DNA of 64,000 nt, taken from NCBI RefSeq assembly GCF_031157275.1, contig NZ_JAVIFW010000006.1, forward strand, positions 62,001 to 126,000. Direction: 5' to 3'. Shown here one piece after another: positions 24,776 to 32,291 of this stretch. A program made the translations under genes and the position numbers. The DNA comes from Streptomyces sp. LHD-70. Lineage in GTDB: Bacteria; Actinomycetota; Actinomycetes; Streptomycetales; Streptomycetaceae. The notes under the pieces are model-generated. The model ran no database searches. It saw only the letters and a program-made list of their open reading frames with translations, and had not been told where the DNA came from. Numbering within the stretch: the stretch's first letter is position 1; each line of letters starts with the position of its first letter.

Positions 24776-26155
24776 GTGGCCGTCACCGAGCCTGCGCCGC
24801 CGCGAGCCGCGCTGCCCGCGTCCGCTCCGCCCGCCCGCAGGGGGCCCGGCCCCGCGGGCATCCTGCGGCGCCAGTCGCTGCGCGAGTCGGCCCGTACGTA
24901 CGCCAGGTCACTCCCGATCGTGCCGGTCAGGGCGCGCGGCCTGACCATCGAAGGGGCCGACGGGCGGCGCTACTTGGACTGCCTGTCCGGGGGCGGGTCC
25001 CTCGCGCTCGGCCACAACCACCCCGTCGTCCTGGAAGCGATCAGGAAGGTCCTGGACTCCGGCGCGCCGCTGCACGTCATGGACCTCGCCACGCCCCTCA
25101 AGGACGCCTTCGTCACCGAGCTCTTCGCGACGCTCCCGCCCGCCCTCGCGTCCCGCGCCCGCGTGCGGTTCTGCGGACCGGCCGGGGCGGACGCGGTCGA
25201 GGCGGCCGTGGAACTCGTACGGACGGCGACGGGGCGGGACGGACTGCTCGCGTGCACGGGCGCGTCCCACGGCGTGACCGAGGAGCCCCGGGCCACCGGT
25301 GACCTGCGCGTGACGCGGCTCCCGTACCCGCAGGACTACCGCTGCCCCTTCGGCACCGGCGGCCCCGAGGGTGCCGAACTGGCCGCCCGCCGGGCCGAGT
25401 TGCTGCTCGCCGACGCGGGGTCCGGGGTGCCGCTGCCCGCCGGACTGATCGTCGAGCCGGTGCAGGGCGAGGGCGACGTGCTGCCCGCACCGGACGTCTG
25501 GCTGCGCCGGATGCGGGAGATCACCGAGGCGCGCTCGATCCCGCTGATCGCCGACGAGGTGCAGACCGGCGTCGGCCGGACCGGTGCCTTCTGGGCCGTG
25601 GAGCACAGCGGGATCGTGCCCGACGTGATGGTGCTGTCCAAGGCCGTCGGCGGCAGCCTCCCGCTCGCCGTCGTGGTCTACCGCGACGACCTCGACGCCG
25701 GGGAGCCCGGCGCCCACGCCGGTACCTTCCGGGGCAATCAGCTCGCCATGGCCGCGGGCGCCGCGACCCTCGCCCACGTGCGCCGCCACCGTCTCGCCGA
25801 GCGCGCCGCCGAACTCGGCACGCGCATGCTCGACCACCTGCGCGCCGTGGCCGCGGACCATCCGCAGATCGGGGAGGTGCGGGGGAGAGGGCTGATGATC
25901 GGCGTCGAACTGGTCGACCCGGAGGGGCCGGGGGCCGGACCACCGCCCCCCGCGCCCCGGCTCGCGGCCGCCGTGCAGCGCGCCTGCCTGGACCGCGGCC
26001 TGATCGTCGACCTCTGCGGCCGCCGGTCGAGCGTCGTCCGCCTGCTGCCCCCGCTGACCCTCACCGACGACCAGGCCGCCGCGGTGCTCGACCGGCTCTC
26101 GGACGCGCTGGCCCGGGTACTGAAGCCCGGTCGGCCGGAATCCGACCGGCCGTAG
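24776..26155 (+). CDS. PLP aminotransferase, diaminobutyrate:2-oxoglutarate type
   Basis: Class III (fold type I) aminotransferase, 459 aa. Motifs in order: YLDCLSGGGSLALGHNHP, VRFCGPAGADAVEAA, LIVEPVQGEGDVLPAP, IADEVQTGVGRTG and the PLP lysine in VLSKAVGGSLPLAVVVY. The C-terminal small domain has RGRGLMIGVELVDP. The pattern matches L-2,4-diaminobutyrate aminotransferases associated with siderophores (RhbA/DAT type), which make diaminobutyrate from aspartate semialdehyde. The GTG at 24776 follows GGGAGG. The siderophore synthetase gene follows in the same direction, so the pair probably makes and uses an amine or diaminobutyrate building block. No diaminobutyrate decarboxylase gene is adjacent. 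Confidence 0.87.
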   Translation: MAVTEPAPPRAALPASAPPARRGPGPAGILRRQSLRESARTYARSLPIVPVRARGLTIEGADGRRYLDCLSGGGSLALGHNHPVVLEAIRKVLDSGAPLHVMDLATPLKDAFVTELFATLPPALASRARVRFCGPAGADAVEAAVELVRTATGRDGLLACTGASHGVTEEPRATGDLRVTRLPYPQDYRCPFGTGGPEGAELAARRAELLLADAGSGVPLPAGLIVEPVQGEGDVLPAPDVWLRRMREITEARSIPLIADEVQTGVGRTGAFWAVEHSGIVPDVMVLSKAVGGSLPLAVVVYRDDLDAGEPGAHAGTFRGNQLAMAAGAATLAHVRRHRLAERAAELGTRMLDHLRAVAADHPQIGEVRGRGLMIGVELVDPEGPGAGPPPPAPRLAAAVQRACLDRGLIVDLCGRRSSVVRLLPPLTLTDDQAAAVLDRLSDALARVLKPGRPESDRP

Positions 26156-26260
26156 CGCGTGTCTGATCGACTTGATCCCGTGCCCTGCCCTCAACTCCCG
26201 TCCCTCCAGAGGAACATGAGCCACATTCTCCGTACACCGTCTCGAAGTGGGAGAGTCCCC

Positions 26261-28066
26261 GTGCCGCACGCCCCGCACGCCCCCGCGTCCGTACCGCCCG
26301 AGCTCAGCCCGGAGGCCTGGGCGCGCTCCGCCCGACGGCTCCTCGCGAAAATGCTCGGCGAGTTCGCCTACGAGGAGATCCTCAGCCCGGAGCCCAGGGA
26401 CGGCTCGTACGTCCTCGCGCTCGACGACGGCGCCCGGCTCAGCTTCCGCGCCCGCCGTGCGGCGTACGGGAGCTGGAGGGTCGAGCCGGACTCGCCGACC
26501 CTGCGTGAGGCGGACGGGGCCGAGGCGCCGTTCGGCGACCCGTTCGCGTTCCTCGCGCGGGCCCGGCGGCTGCTCGGCCTCGACGGGGACACACTGGGCC
26601 ACGTCGTACGCGAGCTGAACAGCACCCTCGCCGCCGACGCCCGCCTCGACCACACCGGACTGACCGCCGCCGAGCTCGCCGCCCTCCCGTACGCCGAACT
26701 GGAGGGTCACCAGACCGGGCACCCCTGGCTCGTCCTCAACAAGGGGCGGCTCGGCTTCTCGGCCGCCGACGCCGCCCGCTGGGCCCCGGAAGCGCGCGTT
26801 CCGGTACGCCTGCCGTGGATCGCGGTGAGCGACGCGCTGGCCGCGTACCGGGGTGTGCGGCACTTGGCCGCCCCGGAGCGGCTCTACGGGCACGAGCTGG
26901 ACGCCGCCACCCTCGACACCTTCGCGCACGCCCTCCGCGCATGTGGCCTCGATCCGCGCCGGTACCTCTACCTGCCCGTGCACCCCTGGCAGTGGGACGA
27001 GATCGTGCTCCCGCTGTTCGCCCCGTCCGTCGCCGCCGGGGACATCGTGCCGCTCCCCGCCGACCCGGACGAGCGCCTTCCGCAGCAGTCCATCCGTACG
27101 TTCCTCAACACGTCACGGCCCGACCGGCACACCGTCAAGCTGCCGCTCTCGATCCTCAACACCCTTGTCTGGCGCGGCCTTCCGACCGAACGCACCCTCG
27201 CCGCGCCCGCCGTCACCGCCTGGGTGCACGCGCTGCGGGACGCCGACCCGTTCCTGCGCGACGAGTGCCGCGTCGTCCTCCTCGGCGAGGTCGCCTCGGT
27301 CACCGTCCGCCACCCGGTCTACGACGAGCTCCCGGACGTTCCCTACCAGTACAAGGAACTCCTCGGCGCGATCTGGCGCGAACCCCTGGAGCACAGCCTC
27401 GACCCCGGCGAACGCGCCCGTACGCTCGCCTCCCTGCTGCACACCGACCGTGACGGCCGGGCCTTCACCGCCGAGCTGGTCGAGCGCTCCGGACTCGACC
27501 CGAAGGTCTGGCTGCGCCGCCTCTTCGCCGCCCTGCTGCCGCCGCTGCTGCACTTCCTCTACCGCTACGGCACCGTCTTCTCGCCGCACGGGGAGAACGC
27601 CATCGTGGTCTTCGACGCGGCGGACGTGCCGGTCAGGCTCGCGGTGAAGGACTTCGTCGACGACGTGAACGTCAGCGCGCAGCCCGTGCCCGAGCACGCC
27701 TCGATGCCGGACGACGTGCGCGAGATCCTGCTCACCGAGCCGCCCGCCTTCCTCACCCAGTTCATCCACTCCGGCCTGTTCGTCGGCGTCTTCCGCTACC
27801 TCGCCCCGCTCTGCGAGGACCAACTCGGCGTGCCCGAGGGCGAGTTCTGGACACTCGTACGCGAGGAGATCCTCCGCCACCAGGCCCGGTTCCCCGAGCT
27901 GAAGGACCGCTTCGAGCTCTTCGACCTGCTCACGCCACGGATCGAGCGCCTCTGCCTCAACCGGAACCGGCTCCACCTCGACGGCTACCGGGACCGCCCC
28001 GAGCGGCCGCACGCCGCCGTCCACGGGACCGTGCCGAACCCGCTGCACGCGGGGCCGCAGCCGTGA
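26261..28066 (+). CDS. IucA/IucC-family NRPS-independent siderophore synthetase
   Basis: NIS synthetase, 601 aa with the start used, which condenses a carboxylic acid (usually citrate or a derivative) with an amine or alcohol by adenylation. Family motifs: EGHQTGHPWLVLNKGRLGFS, LPVHPWQWDE, LPQQSIRTFLN, KLPLSILNTLVWRG, HGENAIVVFD and KDFVDDVN. The GTG at 26261 has GGGAG seven bases upstream. An ATG at 26216 and a GTG at 26159 are in frame but have poorer sites. It follows the diaminobutyrate-type aminotransferase in what looks like one operon. No exporter or uptake gene is in the window, so the product is not predictable. Confidence 0.9.
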   Translation: MPHAPHAPASVPPELSPEAWARSARRLLAKMLGEFAYEEILSPEPRDGSYVLALDDGARLSFRARRAAYGSWRVEPDSPTLREADGAEAPFGDPFAFLARARRLLGLDGDTLGHVVRELNSTLAADARLDHTGLTAAELAALPYAELEGHQTGHPWLVLNKGRLGFSAADAARWAPEARVPVRLPWIAVSDALAAYRGVRHLAAPERLYGHELDAATLDTFAHALRACGLDPRRYLYLPVHPWQWDEIVLPLFAPSVAAGDIVPLPADPDERLPQQSIRTFLNTSRPDRHTVKLPLSILNTLVWRGLPTERTLAAPAVTAWVHALRDADPFLRDECRVVLLGEVASVTVRHPVYDELPDVPYQYKELLGAIWREPLEHSLDPGERARTLASLLHTDRDGRAFTAELVERSGLDPKVWLRRLFAALLPPLLHFLYRYGTVFSPHGENAIVVFDAADVPVRLAVKDFVDDVNVSAQPVPEHASMPDDVREILLTEPPAFLTQFIHSGLFVGVFRYLAPLCEDQLGVPEGEFWTLVREEILRHQARFPELKDRFELFDLLTPRIERLCLNRNRLHLDGYRDRPERPHAAVHGTVPNPLHAGPQP

Positions 28067-28106
28067 TCGCGGGATTGTCAGTGGGGCACCGTAGGCTGGT
28101 CGAGCT

Positions 28107-30119
28107 ATGACGAAGCCCTCCCTCCCCGAACTCCTGCACGCCGCCGTCGAAGCCGTAGGCGGCACGGAGCGCCCCGGCCAGGTGACCATGGCCGAGTCCG
28201 TCGCCGAGGCCATCGACGGCGGCTCCCACCTGCTCGTCCAGGCAGGCACGGGCACCGGAAAGTCCCTCGGCTATCTGGTGCCCGCGCTCGCCCACGGGGA
28301 GCCCGTGGTGGTCGCTACGGCCACGCTCGCCCTCCAGCGCCAGCTGGTCGAGCGCGACCTTCCGCGCACGGTCGAGGCGCTGCATCCGCTGCTGCGCCGC
28401 CGCCCCCAGTTCGCCATGCTCAAGGGGCGGTCGAACTACCTGTGCCTGCACCGCCTCCACGAGGGCGTCCCGCAGGAAGCAGACGAGGGTCTTTTTGACC
28501 AGTTCGAGGCGGCGGCCCCCACCAGCAAGCTGGGCCAGGACCTGCTGCGCCTGCGCGACTGGTCGGACGAGACGGAGACGGGCGACCGGGACGACCTCAC
28601 GCCCGGCGTCTCCGACCGCGCCTGGTCGCAGGTCTCGGTCTCCTCGCGCGAGTGCCTGGGCGCCTCGAAGTGCGCTTACGGCGCGGAGTGCTTCGCCGAG
28701 TCCGCCCGGGAGCGCGCGAAGCTCGCCGAGGTGATCGTCACCAACCACGCGCTGCTCGCCATCGACGCCATCGAGGGCGCGCCGGTGCTGCCGCAGCACG
28801 AGGTCCTGATCGTCGACGAGGCCCACGAACTGGTCTCCCGCGTCACCGGCGTCGCCACCGGCGAGCTCAGCCCCGGCCAGGTCAACCGCGCGGTGCGACG
28901 CTCCGCGAAGCTGGTCAACGAGAAGATCGCGGACCAGCTGCAGACCGCCGCCGAGACCTTCGAGCGGATCATGGAGCTGGCCCTCCCCGGGCGCCTGGAG
29001 GAGATCCCCGAGGACCTGGGTTACGCCCTCCTCGCGCTCCGTGACGCCGCCCGCAACACGATCTCCGCGATCGGCGCCACGCGCGACAAGTCCGTCCAGG
29101 ACGAGGACGCGGTCCGCAAGCAGGCCCTGGCCGCGGTGGAGAGCGTCCACGACGTCGCGGAGCGCATCACCAACGGCTCGGAGTGGGACGTCGTCTGGTA
29201 CGAGCGGCAGGACCACCGCGGCGGAGCCGCCCAGCGATTCAGCGGGGCGTCCCTGCGCGTCGCCCCCATGTCGGTCTCCGGGCTGCTCCGGGAGAAGCTC
29301 TTCACCGACCGGTCGGTCGTCCTCGCCTCGGCCACGCTCAAGCTGGGCGGCGATTTCAACGGCGTCGGGGCCTCCCTCGGCCTCGCCCCGGAGGGCATCG
29401 CCGGCACGGAGGGCGAGGCGGAGGAGCTGCCCGTCTGGAAGGGCATCGACGTCGGCTCCCCCTTCGACTACGGCAAGCAGGGCATCCTCTACGTCGCGAA
29501 GCATCTGGCCCGCCCGTCCCGTGACGGCACGCGCGGCGACATGCTGGACGAGCTGACGGAGCTGATCCAGGCGAGCGGCGGACGCACGCTCGGCCTGTTC
29601 TCCTCGATGCGGGCCGCCCAGTCCGCCGCCGAGGAACTCCGTTCCCGTATCCCGGAGTTCCCGATCCTGTTGCAGGGCGAGGAGACCCTCGGCGAGCTGA
29701 TCAAGAACTTCGCGGCGGACCCGAAGACCTGCCTGTTCGGCACGCTCTCGCTCTGGCAGGGGGTCGACGTCCCGGGCGCCGGCTGCCAGCTGGTCGTGAT
29801 GGACAAGATCCCGTTCCCGCGCCCGGACGACCCGCTGATGAGCGCCCGCCAGAAGGCCGTGGAGGACAACGGCGGCAACGGCTTCATGGCCGTCGCCGCC
29901 ACGCACGCCGCCCTGCTGATGGCCCAGGGCGCGGGCCGTCTCGTCCGCGCGTCGGGCGACCGCGGCGTGGTCGCGGTCCTGGACCCCCGCCTGGCCACGG
30001 CCCGCTACGGCAGCTACCTGAAGGCCTCACTCCCCGAGTTCTGGTACACCACGGATCGCAACCAGGTCCGCCGCTCCCTGGCGGCGATCGATGCGGCGGC
30101 GAAGCAGACGGAGGGCTGA
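28107..30119 (+). CDS. dinG: ATP-dependent DNA helicase DinG (XPD-like)
   Basis: Superfamily 2 iron-sulphur helicase, 670 aa. Walker A is QAGTGTGKSLG (about residues 46-56), motif Ia VATATLALQRQLV, and Walker B IVDEAHEL. Four iron-sulphur cysteines are seen between them: one in KGRSNYLCLHR, three in ECLGASKCAYGAEC. Late motifs include VVLASATLKLGG, FGTLSLWQGVDVPG and the QGAGRLVRAS arginine finger. The ATG at 28107 lies 40 bp after the siderophore synthetase gene. It is convergent with lexA and separated from it by a repeat and a terminator. I see no SOS box upstream of this copy. Confidence 0.95.
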   Translation: MTKPSLPELLHAAVEAVGGTERPGQVTMAESVAEAIDGGSHLLVQAGTGTGKSLGYLVPALAHGEPVVVATATLALQRQLVERDLPRTVEALHPLLRRRPQFAMLKGRSNYLCLHRLHEGVPQEADEGLFDQFEAAAPTSKLGQDLLRLRDWSDETETGDRDDLTPGVSDRAWSQVSVSSRECLGASKCAYGAECFAESARERAKLAEVIVTNHALLAIDAIEGAPVLPQHEVLIVDEAHELVSRVTGVATGELSPGQVNRAVRRSAKLVNEKIADQLQTAAETFERIMELALPGRLEEIPEDLGYALLALRDAARNTISAIGATRDKSVQDEDAVRKQALAAVESVHDVAERITNGSEWDVVWYERQDHRGGAAQRFSGASLRVAPMSVSGLLREKLFTDRSVVLASATLKLGGDFNGVGASLGLAPEGIAGTEGEAEELPVWKGIDVGSPFDYGKQGILYVAKHLARPSRDGTRGDMLDELTELIQASGGRTLGLFSSMRAAQSAAEELRSRIPEFPILLQGEETLGELIKNFAADPKTCLFGTLSLWQGVDVPGAGCQLVVMDKIPFPRPDDPLMSARQKAVEDNGGNGFMAVAATHAALLMAQGAGRLVRASGDRGVVAVLDPRLATARYGSYLKASLPEFWYTTDRNQVRRSLAAIDAAAKQTEG

Positions 30120-30163
30120 GGCGAGGCCTTTTTGCGGGGCGTCGGCCCGAGGTGGGCGCCCCG

Positions 30164-30245
30164 CTAGGGGCGCGGGGAACTGCGCGCTCAGCCACAGCGA
30201 ACCAGCAGTCGCCGGGATCGGCGCAGCCCCGCGGCGCGTAGGCGA
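30164..30245. repeat. dispersed intergenic repeat, second copy
   Basis: Begins TAGGGGCGCGGGGAACTGCGC, followed by CAGCCACAGCG and further GC-rich sequence, between convergent dinG and lexA. It shares the GGGGCGCGGGG core and the CAGCCAC block with 9130-9290. A shorter fragment (GGGAACTGCGCCCGGGGCCGG) is at about 37358. Shortened here for the 20-base rule: the core is GGGAACTGCGC. Confidence 0.5.
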
Positions 30246-30252
30246 AAACACA

Positions 30253-30287
30253 GGGCCCCGGAACCGGCGCAGTTGGTTCCGGGGCCC
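30253..30287. terminator. bidirectional terminator between dinG and lexA
   Basis: A perfect 13-bp stem, GGGCCCCGGAACC with its complement, and a 9-base loop. No T-run follows, as is common in Streptomyces terminators. Confidence 0.8.
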
Positions 30288-30319
30288 GGACTAGGGGGCG
30301 CGGGGGTCCTACACCCGAC

Positions 30320-31105
30320 TCACACCCGCCGCAGCACCGCCACGACCTTGCCGAGGATCGTCGCCTCGTCACCGGGAATCGGTTGGTACGCGGAGTTGTG
30401 CGGCAGCAGCCACACATGACCGTCCTCGCGCTTGAACCGCTTGACCGTCGCCTCGCCGTCCAGCATGGCGGCCACGATGTCGCCGTTCTCCGCGACGGGC
30501 TGACGGCGGACGGTGACCCAGTCCCCGTCGCAGATCGCGGCCTCGATCATCGAGTCACCGACGACCTTGAGGACGAACAGCTCACCGTCACCGACCAGCT
30601 GGCGCGGCAGCGGGAAGACGTCCTCGACCGACTCCTCGGCGAGGATCGGGCCACCGGCGGCGATCCGGCCGACCAGCGGGACGTACGACGCGGCGGGCTT
30701 GCCCGTGGTGTCCGTGGGCTGGCTGCTGGGCTGGTCCGAGCCACGCACCTCGTACGCACGGGGCCGGTGCGGATCGCGGCGCAGGAAGCCCTTGCGCTCC
30801 AGGGCCATCAGCTGGTGCGCGACGGAGGACGTGCTGGACAGGCCCACCGCCTGGCCGATCTCGCGCATCGACGGCGGGTATCCGCGCCGCTGCACGGAGT
30901 CCCTGATCACCTCGATGACGCGGCGCTGGCGATCTGTGAGCCCTGTGCTGTCCGCCCTGATTCCTGGAGGTCGCCCGGGAAGCGAGCGTGTGGGCTTGGG
31001 CCCCTCCGGGTTCGTGGCTCCGTCATTCATGGCATGCACCGGCTCGAGTCGGCCCTGGGCGCGGTCCTGGGCGGTGATGGTGGCGCTGTCTGCGGTGGTG
31101 GTCAC
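30320..31105 (-). CDS. lexA: SOS repressor LexA
   Basis: Repressor-protease of the SOS regulon, 261 aa with the GTG start at 31105, which has AGAGGGG upstream. An ATG at 31030 would give 236 aa but has no good site. After a 50-residue lead, the winged helix is [20 protein letters not shown] with recognition helix [19 protein letters not shown]. The autocleavage Ala-Gly bond lies in [13 protein letters not shown]. The catalytic serine is in [15 protein letters not shown] and the lysine in [12 protein letters not shown] near-consensus LexA box lies 63 bp upstream, consistent with autoregulation. It diverges from nrdR-nrdJ. Confidence 0.97.
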   Translation of the reverse strand: MTTTADSATITAQDRAQGRLEPVHAMNDGATNPEGPKPTRSLPGRPPGIRADSTGLTDRQRRVIEVIRDSVQRRGYPPSMREIGQAVGLSSTSSVAHQLMALERKGFLRRDPHRPRAYEVRGSDQPSSQPTDTTGKPAASYVPLVGRIAAGGPILAEESVEDVFPLPRQLVGDGELFVLKVVGDSMIEAAICDGDWVTVRRQPVAENGDIVAAMLDGEATVKRFKREDGHVWLLPHNSAYQPIPGDEATILGKVVAVLRRV

Positions 31106-31167
31106 GGCGGCCCCTCTCGAGATGTTCTCCCTAGCTGGACAACGGTAGTAGCTTTCGAAAGGTTGCG

Positions 31168-31183
31168 CCAAACACACGTTCGA
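31168..31183 (-). promoter_or_regulatory. LexA (SOS) box upstream of lexA
   Basis: Plus-strand CCAAACACACGTTCGA matches the actinobacterial SOS box TCGAAC-N4-GTTCGA at all but two positions. It lies 63 bp upstream of the GTG start, in the promoter region of lexA. Confidence 0.75.
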
Positions 31184-31439
31184 GTGAAAAATCGCGGACT
31201 GCCTGACGTGATCATGAGTCCGGGTGTATGGCTGACGCTCGAACGAACGGCGCTTCGGCTCATCACGGTACGCTGCGCCGCCGGTGCTGAGCGCCCCGCA
31301 GTGATGCCTCCCAGTGTGCCATCCGAGCCCTCCGAGGCAGGCCTCCGCCCCCTTCGCGTACCCTCGTCGACGGCTCCTGCTCGACCCCGTGCCCACCCTG
31401 TCTCCTCGACACGCGATGGCGTCGAAGATGGAGCCAAAC

Positions 31440-31454
31440 CCCAGATCTAGTGGT
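31440..31454 (+). promoter_or_regulatory. NrdR box 1
   Basis: CCCAGATCTAGTGGT, a dyad-containing site upstream of nrdR-nrdJ. Together with a second site 31 bp downstream it has the paired spacing typical of NrdR control regions. Confidence 0.6.
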
Positions 31455-31470
31455 TGGATTGGCGAAGCCG

Positions 31471-31485
31471 CCCAGAAGTTGTGGT
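31471..31485 (+). promoter_or_regulatory. NrdR box 2
   Basis: CCCAGAAGTTGTGGT matches box 1 at 12 of 15 positions and starts exactly 31 bp after it, about three helical turns. NrdR boxes usually occur as such same-face pairs. Confidence 0.6.
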
Positions 31486-31593
31486 CCCTGGTCCTCCCGG
31501 GCCTCGACCATCGCCTATGCTTGGGGCTGCTTCGAGGGGCTCAAGGCCCTCTTCGAGGCCATTCAGTCGTGCTGTGAAGGAGGGTTGGGAGTT

Positions 31594-32130
31594 ATGCACT
31601 GCCCCTTCTGCAGGCACCCCGACAGCCGCGTCGTCGACAGTCGCACCACGGACGACGGCACGTCGATCCGCAGACGCCGTCAGTGCCCGGACTGCTCCCG
31701 TCGTTTCACGACCGTGGAGACCTGCTCGCTGATGGTGATCAAGCGCAGCGGGGTGACCGAACCTTTCAGCCGTACCAAGGTCATCAATGGCGTGCGCAAG
31801 GCATGCCAGGGGCGACCGGTGACCGAGGACGCTCTCGCCCAGCTCGGCCAGCGGGTCGAGGAGGCGGTGCGCGCCACCGGCAGCGCCGAGCTGACCACCC
31901 ACGACGTGGGCCTGGCCATACTCGGACCGCTGCGTGAGCTCGACCTCGTCGCCTACCTGCGATTCGCGTCCGTGTACCGGGCGTTCGACTCGCTCGAGGA
32001 CTTCGAGAGCGCCATCGCGGAACTCAGGGAGCAGCGCGGCTCCGCGAGCGGCGAGGACGACGGCCGAGAGGCCGGGAGCGGGACCGGGGGGACTGTCGAA
32101 GTCCCCGTGCCCGCCACTGCCGCCGACTGA
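31594..32130 (+). CDS. nrdR: transcriptional repressor NrdR
   Basis: Repressor of ribonucleotide reductase genes, 178 aa. The N-terminal zinc ribbon has CPFC and CPDC pairs (starting [17 protein letters not shown]). The ATP-cone follows ([26 protein letters not shown]), binding ATP/dATP as the signal of nucleotide state. The C-terminal 30 residues are disordered and acidic. The ATG at 31594 has GGAGGG upstream and is the invariant family start. nrdJ follows 161 bp downstream in the same direction. Two NrdR-like boxes precede the gene, consistent with autoregulation of nrdR-nrdJ. Confidence 0.97.
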   Translation: MHCPFCRHPDSRVVDSRTTDDGTSIRRRRQCPDCSRRFTTVETCSLMVIKRSGVTEPFSRTKVINGVRKACQGRPVTEDALAQLGQRVEEAVRATGSAELTTHDVGLAILGPLRELDLVAYLRFASVYRAFDSLEDFESAIAELREQRGSASGEDDGREAGSGTGGTVEVPVPATAAD

Positions 32131-32291
32131 CGGCGGACCGGTGCGGACCGCGTAGGACCGCACCCGGCCGATCAGCGGCGACCGAGACCCGTCATGGGTG
32201 CCCTTCGTGGTGCCCACGACACCAGACACACACCGTGCCATGGGAAGAACGTGGCACTTCAGGGCGTTTTAGCCCGATACAGGGAGGCGGC

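Larger units (their letters stand above)
31106..31593. other. 488-bp divergent control region between lexA and nrdR
   Basis: No gene is seen. It contains the LexA box (31168-31183) near lexA and two NrdR-like boxes (31440-31454, 31471-31485) near nrdR. No cobalamin riboswitch motif (GCCACTG) is present, although nrdJ encodes a B12-dependent enzyme. Confidence 0.7.

Noticed and set aside
31106..31593. Cobalamin riboswitch for nrdJ
   Set aside because: No B12-box core (GCCACTG) or matching multi-stem pattern; the control elements seen are NrdR-like boxes.
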